64,000 nt of DNA from Chroococcidiopsis sp. TS-821 (GTDB lineage: Bacteria > Cyanobacteriota > Cyanobacteriia > Cyanobacteriales > Chroococcidiopsidaceae), in assembly GCF_002939305.1 (NCBI RefSeq), contig NZ_MVDI01000001.1, forward strand, positions 186,001 through 250,000, in the 5' to 3' direction. Position 1 is the stretch's first letter, and each line of letters starts with the position of its first letter. The translations under genes and the position numbers were made by a program. Below, piece after piece: positions 37,265 to 46,944 of this stretch. The notes under the pieces are model-generated. The model worked only from the letters and a program-made list of their open reading frames with translations, was not told the origin of the DNA and searched no databases.

Positions 37265-37553
37265 ATCCCCAGATACCTATGCTTATGGGTAGTCTATCCG
37301 TATTTTATTTTTAAACTCAAGCTTTTCACAAGTCTTATGCACAATTGCATATATTCCATCCCCAGTCAAAAGCAGCAAAAACAAGGCATAATTCTGCTGT
37401 CTCTTGGTGTAAGTGATATTAATAGTGTACTCATACTACAAAACACATACAGTATAATCCATACCGCCTTCTTAGCCTCTGACCGCTACAGCGTGAATTT
37501 AGGGGGCTTTCTCCCTTTGTAGCAACTAGCGTAGATTTAATGAAGCAAAATGC

Positions 37554-38747
37554 CTATTGCAGCTGGCTAACCATCTTACTATCCAACGCTTCACAAACAG
37601 CGATCGCTTCTTGTCTCGCCCAACGATCCGCGTTCACAATGTCTTCTAACGATGGATTGGCGCAATTATCTGCAGTATGGCGATCGCACACTTGTTCAAT
37701 ACACCGAGGAATATCTAAAAAGCGAATCTTCTCTTCTAAAAATAATGCTACCGCTTGTTCGTTAGCTGCGTTCAATACTGCGGGCATTGATCCGCCGGCT
37801 TTACCTGCTGCGTAAGCAAGTTGCATGCAAGGATATTTCTGATGATCGGGGGCTTTAAATGTCAAATTTCCTGCTTTTACCAAGTCGAGAGGTTCCCAAT
37901 CGGTATAAAGGCGTTCGGGATACGATAGAGCATACAACAACGGTAAACGCATATCTGCCCAACCCAACTGCGCTAACACTGAAGTATCTTGCAGTTCAAT
38001 CAACGAGTGAATAATGCTTTGCGGATGAATGACAATATCGATGCGATCGTAGTCAAGCCCAAAGAGAAAATGCGCTTCAATAACTTCCAAGCCCTTATTC
38101 ATCAACGTCGCCGAGTCAATCGTGATTTTTTTACCCATTGACCAGTTAGGATGTTTTAAGGCATCTGCGACTTTAACTTGCGCTAACTTTTCCACAGGAA
38201 GATCGCGGAAAGCACCACCAGAAGCTGTAAGTAAAATCCGCCGCAATCCTTTATCCGGTACACCTTGGAGACATTGAAAAATTGCGGAATGTTCGGAGTC
38301 TGCTGGTAATAGTTTTACATTGTATTTCTCGATTAACGGCAATACAACCGGACCACCAGCAATCAGCGTTTCTTTGTTAGCTAAAGCGATATCTTTACCC
38401 GCTTCAATCGCTGCGATCGTCGGTAATAAGCCAGCACAACCAACAATCCCTGTCACAACTGTTTCCGCATCGCCATAACGCGCCACTTCGACGATTCCAG
38501 CTTCACCCGCCAGCAAAATTGGTTGTGGATCGAGATCGGCGATCGCTTCTTTGAGTTCAGGAAGTTTGTCTTCTACACAAATTGCCACTATACTTGGTCG
38601 AAACTGTCGAATTTGAGCCGCAAGCATTTCTACATTGCGCCCAGCCGCCAAACCGACAATTCGAAATTGATCGGGATACTGCGCCACAATATCAAGGGTT
38701 TGCGTACCGATAGAGCCAGTAGAGCCAAGAAGAGTAATCGCTTTCAC
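37554..38747 (-). CDS. dxr: 1-deoxy-D-xylulose-5-phosphate reductoisomerase
   Basis: A 397-residue enzyme that makes MEP from DXP in isoprenoid synthesis, using NADPH and a divalent metal. The N-terminal NADPH motif is [15 protein letters not shown], the metal and substrate region is [15 protein letters not shown] with [10 protein letters not shown], and [29 protein letters not shown] is the family signature. Full length. It feeds carotenoid, chlorophyll side-chain and quinone synthesis. Confidence 0.97.
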   Translation of the reverse strand: MKAITLLGSTGSIGTQTLDIVAQYPDQFRIVGLAAGRNVEMLAAQIRQFRPSIVAICVEDKLPELKEAIADLDPQPILLAGEAGIVEVARYGDAETVVTGIVGCAGLLPTIAAIEAGKDIALANKETLIAGGPVVLPLIEKYNVKLLPADSEHSAIFQCLQGVPDKGLRRILLTASGGAFRDLPVEKLAQVKVADALKHPNWSMGKKITIDSATLMNKGLEVIEAHFLFGLDYDRIDIVIHPQSIIHSLIELQDTSVLAQLGWADMRLPLLYALSYPERLYTDWEPLDLVKAGNLTFKAPDHQKYPCMQLAYAAGKAGGSMPAVLNAANEQAVALFLEEKIRFLDIPRCIEQVCDRHTADNCANPSLEDIVNADRWARQEAIAVCEALDSKMVSQLQ

Positions 38748-39032
38748 AACAATTTAAGAATCAGCAGTAACTCCAATATAAGATTCTAAGGGGACACGCG
38801 TTCTATTAACTTGAAAATTACGGTAGTCTGTTTTTTGCGAAGAAAGGCTGAAGGCAAAGGGTAATAGGCAGAAGGTTCAAGAGCTTCATCAAAAATGTGC
38901 GTTGTGGGTATCATGCGCAGTAAAGTAAAAAATTTTGCCTGAGATGCACGCTACCAGCCAGAAATACACGCTGTCCTTGCTTCAATGTCATGTTTCTAAA
39001 CCTGAGTTCCTTCAGCCTCCTGCCTTCATGAA

Positions 39033-40532
39033 TTAAAAATCCAACAAACCATATCTTTTTTGCAAGCCTAACAATTTCATCCGAGCTTCCCCTGCATTAT
39101 CCGCCAAATCAGCAAACTCGACAAACCGCCGTAATTCTTTGCGTAAGAGATTGCGTTCAACTTCTAAAGTTTCGCGGTCTAACTCTGGCGGTAAAACGAT
39201 CGTGTCAAAAATTGTGGCACGTTCTTTGCCTGGATGCGGGCGCAAAACTCGCCCTCGGCGCTGAATAAACTGTCGAGGATTTCCCGAACTTGCCAAAATC
39301 ACCGCCGTTTGAATTGCTGGAATATCCACACCTTCATCTAAGCAGCGAATCGCCACTAAACCTTGCAACTCCCCAGTCTCAAACTGATGACGTAACTTTT
39401 CGCGTTCTGATAAGGGTGTTTGGGCGGTGTAGGTACTGACTCGATAACCAAGTTCTAAGCCTAAGATTCGCACGACAGCTTCGAGTTGATCGTTCGCCGA
39501 TCGCCGACTACCCTGCGTACCATCGCTGCAATAAAATAGCGTATGCGTCGTTTCGCGCCGACTCTTCATCAAATCGCGCAAAGCATTTAACTTATTTTCC
39601 GCCGCACCAATTAACCTCGCGCGCTGCATGAGTAATGGTGTTAAGTCTTCGTAATCGAAGTTCTCTAGCGCAACGTTGTCGCGTTGTTGCCATAATAATG
39701 CGCGTCCAATCTTTTTCGTTAACTTCGCGTAAGCTAGACTTTCTGCATGAGTTAGTTCTACCAAAATCGGATAGTAGAGATAATGCACCAAAGCACCTCG
39801 GGCGATCGCCTCTTTTAAAGTAAACTCTGGTTGTAAAACTGCACCAAAATAATCAAATAAAGACTGCGTTCCCGCATCATCAAAGTACCTTTCCGGCGTT
39901 GCAGAAAGTGCTAGGCGTAAACCGATGTTGCGCGGTAAACATTCTTCTAATCGTGGTGCGCCTAAGTTATGCGCTTCGTCTCCCACAATTAATGTTTTCT
40001 CAGGAAAATAGCGCAGTTGCGATTGAAAACCATCACTGATGAGCGTTGAATTTGTTGCGATCGCAGTCAAAAACCGTTGATTACCAGAACGCACGTTATA
40101 TAACTGTGTTGATAGTGTAGAATGCCAGCTACGTAAGTTTTCAAAAGCTAACACTGGCTGTAGGTTAAACTTCTCGCATTCTTTTGCCCATTGTGTCACT
40201 AAATGCTGATACGGACAGACAACGAGCAACACTTGCAACCCAATTTTTTGATAAAGTTCCGCCGCGATAAACAGTGCTGTAATCGTCTTACCGCTACCTG
40301 TTGCCATTTTCAGCGTTCCTCGACCATTATTCGCAAACCAACTTGCGACAGCTTGACGCTGATACGGGCGTAGCTGGATTGTTGCTGGTACTCTTGGACA
40401 CCCACGCGGTGCTTTACTGATTTGATATTCGTCTTTGTTTTCTGCAACGACTAATCGCAGTCGGTTGCGATCGCGCAGAAAGTCGAAATATCGCTTTGCA
40501 TAGGTTTTCTCAGGAGATTGTTGTAAATACAT
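39033..40532 (-). CDS. DEAD/DEAH-box helicase family protein
   Basis: A 499-residue superfamily-2 helicase. LRPYQRQAVASWF (Q-motif-like), GTLKMATGSGKTITALF (motif I), LIVGDEAHNLGA (motif II, DEAH), LALSATPERY (motif III), ALVAIRCLDEGVDIP (motif V) and QFIQRRGRVLRP (motif VI) are all present. It resembles the XPB/UvsW and type III restriction helicases. The first 40 residues are a short basic extension. The ATG at 40532 was chosen over an upstream TTG. lexA lies upstream on the same strand, about 180 bases away, but co-regulation is not shown. Confidence 0.88.
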   Translation of the reverse strand: MYLQQSPEKTYAKRYFDFLRDRNRLRLVVAENKDEYQISKAPRGCPRVPATIQLRPYQRQAVASWFANNGRGTLKMATGSGKTITALFIAAELYQKIGLQVLLVVCPYQHLVTQWAKECEKFNLQPVLAFENLRSWHSTLSTQLYNVRSGNQRFLTAIATNSTLISDGFQSQLRYFPEKTLIVGDEAHNLGAPRLEECLPRNIGLRLALSATPERYFDDAGTQSLFDYFGAVLQPEFTLKEAIARGALVHYLYYPILVELTHAESLAYAKLTKKIGRALLWQQRDNVALENFDYEDLTPLLMQRARLIGAAENKLNALRDLMKSRRETTHTLFYCSDGTQGSRRSANDQLEAVVRILGLELGYRVSTYTAQTPLSEREKLRHQFETGELQGLVAIRCLDEGVDIPAIQTAVILASSGNPRQFIQRRGRVLRPHPGKERATIFDTIVLPPELDRETLEVERNLLRKELRRFVEFADLADNAGEARMKLLGLQKRYGLLDF

Positions 40533-40724
40533 CTGATGCAACCCCAACTCTCAGCGACTTCCAACTTTCTCCTAATCATACAGCAATATCACTTAATTAA
40601 AATGTATTCATTAACACAAATATATAGATGCTGCATTCAGCCATAGCAGTCGAGCGGAAGCACAGAGTTATTGCCGCAATGGGTTTTCAACCCTGACTTC
40701 CGACCCCCAACCCCTGACCTCTAC

Positions 40725-41330
40725 TTAGTTATAATCGCGCCAAACGCCAACCAAAAGACCTTGTACCTGTACTTGTGCTGCCGCCACTTCAATTGGTTTA
40801 TACTTAGCATTGGCGGGTTTAAGCGTGACGCGGTCGCCGCGACGGTAAAATCGTTTTAAAGTTGTACCGTACCCATCTACTCGCGCTGCGACAATCGTAC
40901 CATTTCGCAGTTTTTCTGGTTCGGATACTGGGCGCATAATCACCAAATCACCCTCAGTAATAAGATCTTCAATCATACTGTCACCCACTACGCGCAAAGC
41001 ATACGTATGCGGCGGTAAAAATAAGTGCGAAAAATCCAATTGTTCGACAGTATCCGTGAAAGGTTCGAGTAAACCACCGGCGGCGATCGCACCCAAAACA
41101 GGAACACTTTGTTGCGCGCGGTTAAGTATGCGAATTGTTCTTGCTTTACCTTCTGTCCATTCAATATAGCCTTTAAAGCGTAAATGTTCCAAACGGCTTT
41201 GAATCGGCGCGGGAGACTTCAAATTCATCGCCTGCATCATCTGGCGAATCGATGGTGAATGCTGGTGCTGGCGAATATACTCGGCTAACCAGTCATATAA
41301 TTCTTGTTGCGCTTCGGTGAGAGGTTCCAT
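40725..41330 (-). CDS. lexA: LexA repressor
   Basis: A 201-residue protein with an N-terminal winged-helix domain (TEAQQELYDWLAEYIRQHQHSPSIRQM) and a C-terminal S24 peptidase domain. The self-cleavage site Ala84-Gly85 (AIAAGG), catalytic Ser118 (GDSM) and Lys159 (TTLKRF) are all intact, unlike in some cyanobacteria such as Synechocystis. The ATG at 41330 was chosen to match the family. A good LexA box lies 34 bases upstream, which points to autoregulation and a working SOS-type switch. Confidence 0.95.
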   Translation of the reverse strand: MEPLTEAQQELYDWLAEYIRQHQHSPSIRQMMQAMNLKSPAPIQSRLEHLRFKGYIEWTEGKARTIRILNRAQQSVPVLGAIAAGGLLEPFTDTVEQLDFSHLFLPPHTYALRVVGDSMIEDLITEGDLVIMRPVSEPEKLRNGTIVAARVDGYGTTLKRFYRRGDRVTLKPANAKYKPIEVAAAQVQVQGLLVGVWRDYN

Positions 41331-41363
41331 CATAATTCGGAAGCCAAAATACAAAGGTCTATA

Positions 41364-41377
41364 AGAACATTCGTACT
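41364..41377 (-). promoter_or_regulatory. LexA (SOS) box upstream of lexA
   Basis: On the minus strand AGTACGAATGTTCT fits the cyanobacterial LexA consensus RGTACNNNDGTWCB at every position. It lies just upstream of the lexA start. Confidence 0.75.
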
Positions 41378-41484
41378 ACATTATTGCCCCGAATAGCAAA
41401 AAAAACTACAAATAAAGTAATTTTTTGTTGAGATGATGATTTGGTAGTCGGTAATAGGTAACTGAGTTTAATATTACTCGCTGC

Positions 41485-42402
41485 TCATGCCACTCCTAGC
41501 AAACTTGCAAGTAGCGCCTTTTGGGCATGAAGTCGATTTTCTGCTTGATCCCACACGCGTGATTGAGAACCTTCCATCACACCATCGGTAATTTCTTCAC
41601 CGCGATGCGCGGGTAAGCAGTGCAAAACGATCGCATTAGAATCAGCAAGACTCAATAATTGTTCGTTAATCTGATACGGTTGAAACACAGGAATTCTAGA
41701 AGTTGCTTGCGATTCTTGCCCCATACTTGCCCACACGTCAGTATATAATACCTCCGCCCCTTTTGCTGCCGCTTCCGGATCTTGCGTGACAGTGACTTCG
41801 GTTTTATTTTGGGCGATCGCTTTTGCTTGTTCTACAACTTTAGCATCGGGTGCAAATTCCGCAGGCGTTGCAACGCGGACATTCATTCCCACTAACGCAC
41901 AACCCAACATCAGCGAATGCGCTACGTTATTACCATCACCGACATACGTCAACGTCAATCCCTCTAAATGACCAAAACACTCTTGAACGGTCAATAAATC
42001 CGCTAATATTTGACAAGGATGCTCTAAGTCACTTAACGCATTAATGACCGGAATTTTGGCATAGCGTGCAAAAGTTTCGAGTTGCTGCTGTTCAAACGTG
42101 CGAATTGCCAGAATATCCAAATACCGATCTAAAACCCGCGCAGTATCTTCTACAGGTTCGCCACGACTGACTTGCGTGACATCAGGATTTAAATCAATCA
42201 CTTGTCCGCCGAGTTGATACATCGCCACAGAAAAACTTACCCGCGTGCGCGTCGAAGCTTTATAAAACAGCAATCCCAAGACTTTGTTACAGTGCAGCTG
42301 CTTTCCCGCTTTTAATTCTGCTGCAAGTTGCAACAATTGTTTCACTTCATCTGCGTCTAAGTCAGCCAAGCTTAATAAATCGCGTCCTGTGAATGCTGCC
42401 AT
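41485..42402 (-). CDS. argF: ornithine carbamoyltransferase
   Basis: A 305-residue transcarbamylase that makes citrulline from ornithine and carbamoyl phosphate in arginine synthesis. The carbamoyl-phosphate loop STRTR starts at Ser50, HPCQILADL carries the second substrate contact, and the ornithine-specific HCLPAHRGEEI is near the C-terminus. Full length. It lies between lexA and tRNA-Thr, with GGTAAT tracts on both sides. Confidence 0.96.
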   Translation of the reverse strand: MAAFTGRDLLSLADLDADEVKQLLQLAAELKAGKQLHCNKVLGLLFYKASTRTRVSFSVAMYQLGGQVIDLNPDVTQVSRGEPVEDTARVLDRYLDILAIRTFEQQQLETFARYAKIPVINALSDLEHPCQILADLLTVQECFGHLEGLTLTYVGDGNNVAHSLMLGCALVGMNVRVATPAEFAPDAKVVEQAKAIAQNKTEVTVTQDPEAAAKGAEVLYTDVWASMGQESQATSRIPVFQPYQINEQLLSLADSNAIVLHCLPAHRGEEITDGVMEGSQSRVWDQAENRLHAQKALLASLLGVA

Positions 42403-42520
42403 GCCGATCCTGGATATTGCCTGCGTTTACCTGATAAAGATAAACCGTACCAGATTTTTTTCAGTTAGCCCAGTGCATCGATAGTCGTTTTGTAACAATT
42501 AGTAAGTGGGTAAAAATAAA

Positions 42521-42580
42521 GTTGGTAATTGGTAAGAGCATTGAGTAACTTCCCATTACCCATTACCGATTACCAACCTT
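42521..42580. repeat. GGTAAT tracts in inverted orientation
   Basis: GTTGGTAATTGGTAAG on the left and CATTACCCATTACCGATTACCAAC on the right form an imperfect inverted repeat upstream of tRNA-Thr. Confidence 0.75.
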
Positions 42581-42613
42581 AGCAAGGTCACCTACTTTGC
42601 TTTCACAAAAGCC

Positions 42614-42643
42614 TTGATGCGATCGCCACATTTTTGCTATACT
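42614..42643 (+). promoter_or_regulatory. sigma-70-type promoter of tRNA-Thr
   Basis: TTGATG and TATACT are separated by 18 bases, and the tRNA begins 11 bases after the -10 box. Confidence 0.6.
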
Positions 42644-42653
42644 TAGTGGTTGT

Positions 42654-42725
42654 GCTGGTGTAGCTCAGTGGTAGAGCAGCTGATTTGTAATCAGCCGGTC
42701 GCAAGTTCAAATCTTGTCACCAGCT
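42654..42725 (+). tRNA. tRNA-Thr (anticodon UGU)
   Basis: Acceptor stem GCTGGTG pairs with CACCAGC. The D-arm is GCTC-AGTGGTA-GAGC, the anticodon arm is GCTGA-TTTGTAA-TCAGC and the T-arm loop is TTCAAAT. The anticodon TGT reads ACA. CCA is not encoded. Confidence 0.95.
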
Positions 42726-42864
42726 TTCAAAGCTCAAATATAAAAAATATTCGGGGAAACTCGCATGACTCGATAAAGATTTCTTGAAGCTGCTTCAAGA
42801 TAAAACGCTTGTACATAGCTTTTTTGTACTGTGGCATTAGAGGCAACAGCACAAAAGTTATTTT

Positions 42865-43578
42865 ATGTCAGATAATAAAGCGTTATTCGATTATTGGCAC
42901 GACAGAGTTCAGTTAAAAAACCACGAAAAAATCGCAGCAGCCCAACACATACCAACGCAAGTACTGCGTCACGAACATACTAACTATGACCTGCTACGGC
43001 AAAGCGCCGAGGTGCAACAGCTAAACGAACCAGAACGCAGTCGCGTGATTGCGATCATTAAATATGAGTGTACCGCCCAAGTTCTGCAATATCGGGCTGG
43101 TTGTCTGCGCGATCGCGCTCAAGAGATTGAAGACTCTTATCAAGAAATAAGTAAACACAGATCGCAGCTACTACGTCTTATCAAAGTCCTGCAAGAAAAA
43201 CTTTTCGGTAAAGATCAAAAATTGCAACAGCTGGAAACACGCATAACTTCGTTGTCAGCCGAGAATGAGGCGCTACGATCTGAACTTGAAAGCACAAAAG
43301 CCGCAGAAGAACTACATCAAGAATTAGAGCAACTCAAAAAGCAGTACGATGCGGTTGAAAAGCGCAGACGCGAACTTGCTAAAAACAATCAAAGTCTAGG
43401 AGGAAGAGTTGCACACGCGCAACGATACAAGAGAGAACGCGATGAAGCAAGAGCGTTATTAGCCGAAAAAGAGCGCCAAATTTTGAGCTTAACCGCAGAA
43501 AATGAGCAACTGCGAGCAACCAACGAGCAATTTCTCCGTAAATTAAAAAGCTTAGCAGCCGAACCTACAATCGGATAA
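42865..43578 (+). CDS. coiled-coil protein, first gene of GTPase cluster
   Basis: A 237-residue soluble protein. The first 80 residues are a helical head (LFDYWHDRVQLKNHEKIAAAQH). Residues about 85-230 form a long coiled coil with heptads such as LQQLETRITSLSAENEALRSEL. No signal peptide or catalytic motif. It ends four bases before the next gene, so they form an operon. The partner may be the small helical protein or the GTPase downstream; this is inferred. Confidence 0.78.
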   Translation: MSDNKALFDYWHDRVQLKNHEKIAAAQHIPTQVLRHEHTNYDLLRQSAEVQQLNEPERSRVIAIIKYECTAQVLQYRAGCLRDRAQEIEDSYQEISKHRSQLLRLIKVLQEKLFGKDQKLQQLETRITSLSAENEALRSELESTKAAEELHQELEQLKKQYDAVEKRRRELAKNNQSLGGRVAHAQRYKRERDEARALLAEKERQILSLTAENEQLRATNEQFLRKLKSLAAEPTIG

Positions 43579-43582
43579 AAAT

Positions 43583-43978
43583 ATGAACCTGCAAAAACTC
43601 AAAGCCACAGTCTATGAGATTGCCGCAGTTAGGACAATTAAGCAACTCAAGACAAAATACGAGGTTCTCAAATCGCTAGATATGCGCCGTAAAGCTTCAT
43701 GGAAACAGGCGCTAGTAATCGTACAGCAACATCAGCAAGAATTTAAGCATTGGTTAGAAAATCCACCTGACGAATACAAAGAACTCTTTGCAGAAATTGA
43801 CCAAGTGGCGGGAGACTATGACAATGAGTTAGCAACTTTCAAACAAAAGCAGCAAGCAATGACATCAATTGCTGACGATCTCGAAACTTTGGCTGCGGAA
43901 ATGCAAGATGAAGGCGATCGCTTACAAGACGAAGTTGAACGAGCCAGAAAAATTGCCCAGCAAGCCGATTTAAACTAA
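43583..43978 (+). CDS. small helical protein, second gene of GTPase cluster
   Basis: A 131-residue, highly charged, probably all-helical protein. The N-terminus is basic (KLKATVYEIAAVRTIKQLKTKYEVLK) and the C-terminus acidic and coiled-coil-like (DDLETLAAEMQDEGDRLQDEVERAR). Unknown family. It begins four bases after the coiled-coil gene. Confidence 0.72.
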   Translation: MNLQKLKATVYEIAAVRTIKQLKTKYEVLKSLDMRRKASWKQALVIVQQHQQEFKHWLENPPDEYKELFAEIDQVAGDYDNELATFKQKQQAMTSIADDLETLAAEMQDEGDRLQDEVERARKIAQQADLN

Positions 43979-44007
43979 AAATTATAGATACCTTTCGATA
44001 TTTATGA

Positions 44008-44060
44008 ACAAGTCCGCGCAGCTGGACTTTGTCGATCTAGCGGCAAATTCATTCGTCAAT
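44008..44060 (+). repeat. hairpin repeat AAGTCC...GGACTTTGT (copy 1)
   Basis: ACAAGTCCGCGCAGCTGGACTTTGTCGATCTAG-type sequence can fold into a stem. The tail (ATCTAG, GCAAAT, CATTCG) matches the tail of the element at 60042-60102. It lies between the helical gene and the GTPase gene and could attenuate transcription. Confidence 0.6.
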
Positions 44061-44126
44061 TCCAATAAATTAAAATTAAAGTAACAGCCTCACAGTGTTT
44101 ATTCTATATTTGCTGTTGCAACGCGA

Positions 44127-45431
44127 ATGACTGAACAACGCGACACCGAATTGCCACCCGCAGATTCTCAACCTCCTAGTGAATCAACGCAGCATGACTG
44201 GAAAAATAGAATTTCGGATTTTTGGAGTGGAACAACATCACGTTTCAAGCAAGTTCTACCCGTCGAGCAAGCCGCACAAACTGTAACGAAATGGTTTAGT
44301 ATTAGTGACGAGCAAATTGCAGAAATTCTAGCGACAGTCCGCGCTGAATTACCAACAACGGAAGCGCTGTTAATCGGTAAACCGCAAGCGGGAAAAAGTT
44401 CAATTGTGCGGGGACTTACCGGCGTCTCAGCAGAAATTATCGGTCAAGGATTTCGCCCGCATACGCAACACACCGAACGCTATGCGTATCCTTCAAACGA
44501 TTTACCATTGCTGATTTTTACCGATACCGTTGGATTAGGAGATGTCAATCGAGATGCGCCAGCTATTGTAGAAGAATTAATCAACCTACAGCAAGAAAGT
44601 AACCGCGCGCGAGTTTTAATCCTCACCGTCAAAATTAACGACTTTGCCACGAATACGTTGCGAGAAATTGCGACACAACTGCGTCAAAAATATCCTGCGG
44701 TTCCCTGTTTGCTAGCTGTAACGTGCTTGCACGAGGTTTATCCTCCAGGAATTGAAGATCATCCAACTTATCCACCCAACTACACCGAAGTCAATCGCGC
44801 TTTTGCAGCCATGCAAGAAACATTTAGCGGATTGTGCGATCGCGCAGTTCTGATTGATTTCACCCTCGAAGAAGATGGCTATACTCCGGTATTTTATGGC
44901 TTAGAAGCTTTGCGCGATACTTTAGCAGATCTTCTCCCCGAAGCCGAAGCGCGTGCGATTCATCAATTGTTAGATCGGGAAGTAGGCGACAAAATCGGTA
45001 ATCTCTACCGTGATGTAGGACGACGCTATATTTTACCATTTTCAATTATGGCAGCAACGCTCGCCGCCGTTCCATTACCCTTTGCGACAATGCCTGTCTT
45101 AACTGCGTTGCAAGTATCAATGGTAGGGTTACTCGGAAAATTATACGGACAGACACTAACACCATCGCAAGCGGGAGGTGTCGTTAGTGCGATCGCCGGT
45201 GGTTTCTTAGCGCAAGCGATCGGGCGCGAGATTGTAAAATTTATTCCTGGTTTTGGCAGTGCGATCGCCGCTTCCTGGGCTGCTGCTTATACTTGGTCAT
45301 TAGGAGAAGCCGCGTGTGTTTACTTTGGCGACTTGATGGGCGGTAAAAAACCCGATCCGCAGAAAATTCAAGCGGTAATGCAAGAAGCGTTTCAATCAGC
45401 AAAAGCGCGGTTTAAGGGGATGAAGTCTTAA
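44127..45431 (+). CDS. GTPase with C-terminal DUF697-like hydrophobic domain
   Basis: A 434-residue P-loop GTPase. G1 is GKPQAGKSS (near residue 86), G3 is DTVGLGD, and the usual NKxD motif is replaced by a weak TCLHE. Residues about 300-400 are hydrophobic with PLPFATMPVLTALQVSMVGLLGKLYG, the DUF697 pattern linked to membrane association, and two glycine-rich segments follow. It probably binds membranes. A second, larger GTPase is at 50699. The coiled-coil and helical genes just upstream may be partners. Confidence 0.82.
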   Translation: MTEQRDTELPPADSQPPSESTQHDWKNRISDFWSGTTSRFKQVLPVEQAAQTVTKWFSISDEQIAEILATVRAELPTTEALLIGKPQAGKSSIVRGLTGVSAEIIGQGFRPHTQHTERYAYPSNDLPLLIFTDTVGLGDVNRDAPAIVEELINLQQESNRARVLILTVKINDFATNTLREIATQLRQKYPAVPCLLAVTCLHEVYPPGIEDHPTYPPNYTEVNRAFAAMQETFSGLCDRAVLIDFTLEEDGYTPVFYGLEALRDTLADLLPEAEARAIHQLLDREVGDKIGNLYRDVGRRYILPFSIMAATLAAVPLPFATMPVLTALQVSMVGLLGKLYGQTLTPSQAGGVVSAIAGGFLAQAIGREIVKFIPGFGSAIAASWAAAYTWSLGEAACVYFGDLMGGKKPDPQKIQAVMQEAFQSAKARFKGMKS

Positions 45432-45455
45432 TGGTAATAGGTAATGGGTAGTTGG
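45432..45455. repeat. GGTAATG heptamer tract
   Basis: GGTAATAGGTAATGGGTAGTTGG directly after the GTPase stop. Confidence 0.7.
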
Positions 45456-45457
45456 TT

Positions 45458-46648
45458 CTAACTTTTGTGCTGTGGCGGCGGTACGATACCGAGTTTAGAT
45501 AAACCTGCATCAATATCTTTCAGCAGTTGAAAATCTTCTTGAGGTAAAGGAAATGTATTGTGTTGTTCTAAAAAGGTAAAGGCTTGTCTAAATTGATGCG
45601 ATCGCGCTTTAATTGGTGCGTCGAAATGACAAGGAATAATCCACTCAAAGTCCCAACTTGCCACTTTATTAGCCCAGTCGATAGTTTCTTTTGGTGCGCG
45701 GTTTAAAATAAGTGTTTGCAGAATCGGTGCCACAAATAAACGACCATTTCCGCACAGTGCATCAAAAGATCGTTGCCAATTCTGCGTCCATTTAAACGGA
45801 AATAGCCCAAAATAGTTTTTGCGCGAACGATCTGGCGATCTAACAGCATTGCGAAATACCTTACCCCAGCCTACAACATCAAGAACGCTAGGGCGAAAGT
45901 ACAATGCAAACAGTGCAGTGCGTTGCCATCCTTTACGGCGATTAGCCAGGGTATCTGCGATCGCATCTGTGGCACTATCTTTAGCATGAAACAGTAGCGG
46001 ATAAGGATCGAGTTGCACAATCGCAGGTGGATCTTCTGGTACAGACACTACCGAATCAGTCACGAGTAAGGTGCGCGATTTTTTGTGGAAGAAAGCAACT
46101 TCAGAAAATCGCCCAGGTCCCAGTTCAATTGCACCGAGAATAGCATAGTCGCACTCGTCTGCAAAAGGCGCTTGGCTGCTATCTTGGGGTAATACGTGCG
46201 TGCGTTGAGGTGGAAACCCCAGCCAACTTAATGGTAAATTGAGCGGAAAACTCCACTGATTCGGTGCAACAAACACTTGTGCATTGGGAAAGTGACGAGC
46301 AAAAGGACCTACAAAAACTTTATGTTCAATTCCTGATATTGTTGGTAAAATAATATACTTAACATCACCGTGTTCGGCAACTAACTCATTGACAAGGCGA
46401 ATACACTCTGGAGTAGGCGCAACAGGTGCATAAATCAGCAAGCCTCGATCGAGCTTGACAACCGTCATGCGAATTGGCACAACAACGTAGAAAATGCCTT
46501 GAATCTGGTCAAAAGTCCAAACGGTATCTTTGATAACTTCTCTACGAATTGTCCGCCGCTTGCTAAACGGATAGAGTGGTACAACGAACCAGAACCACCA
46601 AGCAAAGTCGTTGAGAGGCGTTTTTTCAAGTGTTTCCTGCGCGTTCAT
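45458..46648 (-). CDS. DUF4336 domain-containing protein
   Basis: A 396-residue protein of the DUF4336 family. The fold is related to metallo-beta-lactamases, with a region resembling IILPTISGIEHKVFVGPFARHFPNAQVFV and a C-terminal IIPCHFDAPI, but the full HxHxDH zinc motif is absent. The N-terminal 40 residues hold a hydrophobic WWFWFVVPLYPF segment. No reaction is known. Convergent with the GTPase gene. Confidence 0.82.
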   Translation of the reverse strand: MNAQETLEKTPLNDFAWWFWFVVPLYPFSKRRTIRREVIKDTVWTFDQIQGIFYVVVPIRMTVVKLDRGLLIYAPVAPTPECIRLVNELVAEHGDVKYIILPTISGIEHKVFVGPFARHFPNAQVFVAPNQWSFPLNLPLSWLGFPPQRTHVLPQDSSQAPFADECDYAILGAIELGPGRFSEVAFFHKKSRTLLVTDSVVSVPEDPPAIVQLDPYPLLFHAKDSATDAIADTLANRRKGWQRTALFALYFRPSVLDVVGWGKVFRNAVRSPDRSRKNYFGLFPFKWTQNWQRSFDALCGNGRLFVAPILQTLILNRAPKETIDWANKVASWDFEWIIPCHFDAPIKARSHQFRQAFTFLEQHNTFPLPQEDFQLLKDIDAGLSKLGIVPPPQHKS

Positions 46649-46944
46649 CGTTGTTTTAGCTATTCTAGTTCCTCCAGTGAATCAACATGGGTAGATGTTG
46701 TGCGACATCGCCACTCAAGGAGATCTCCTAGAATACTATGTTAACTGCAATACTAAAAGCTTGATGTCAGCGACTTAAAGTATCAGACGCTATATGTGGT
46801 GGTAGAGGACGTGTATGTACAAGATACTAATTCGAAACATTTGTAATTTGTCGTTCGTAATTAGCGAGAAATGGTGTTATCGATATGCCGATCTTGCTTC
46901 GACTAAAAAACGCTTTTATCCAAACTTTTATGCTTAACTATTTA

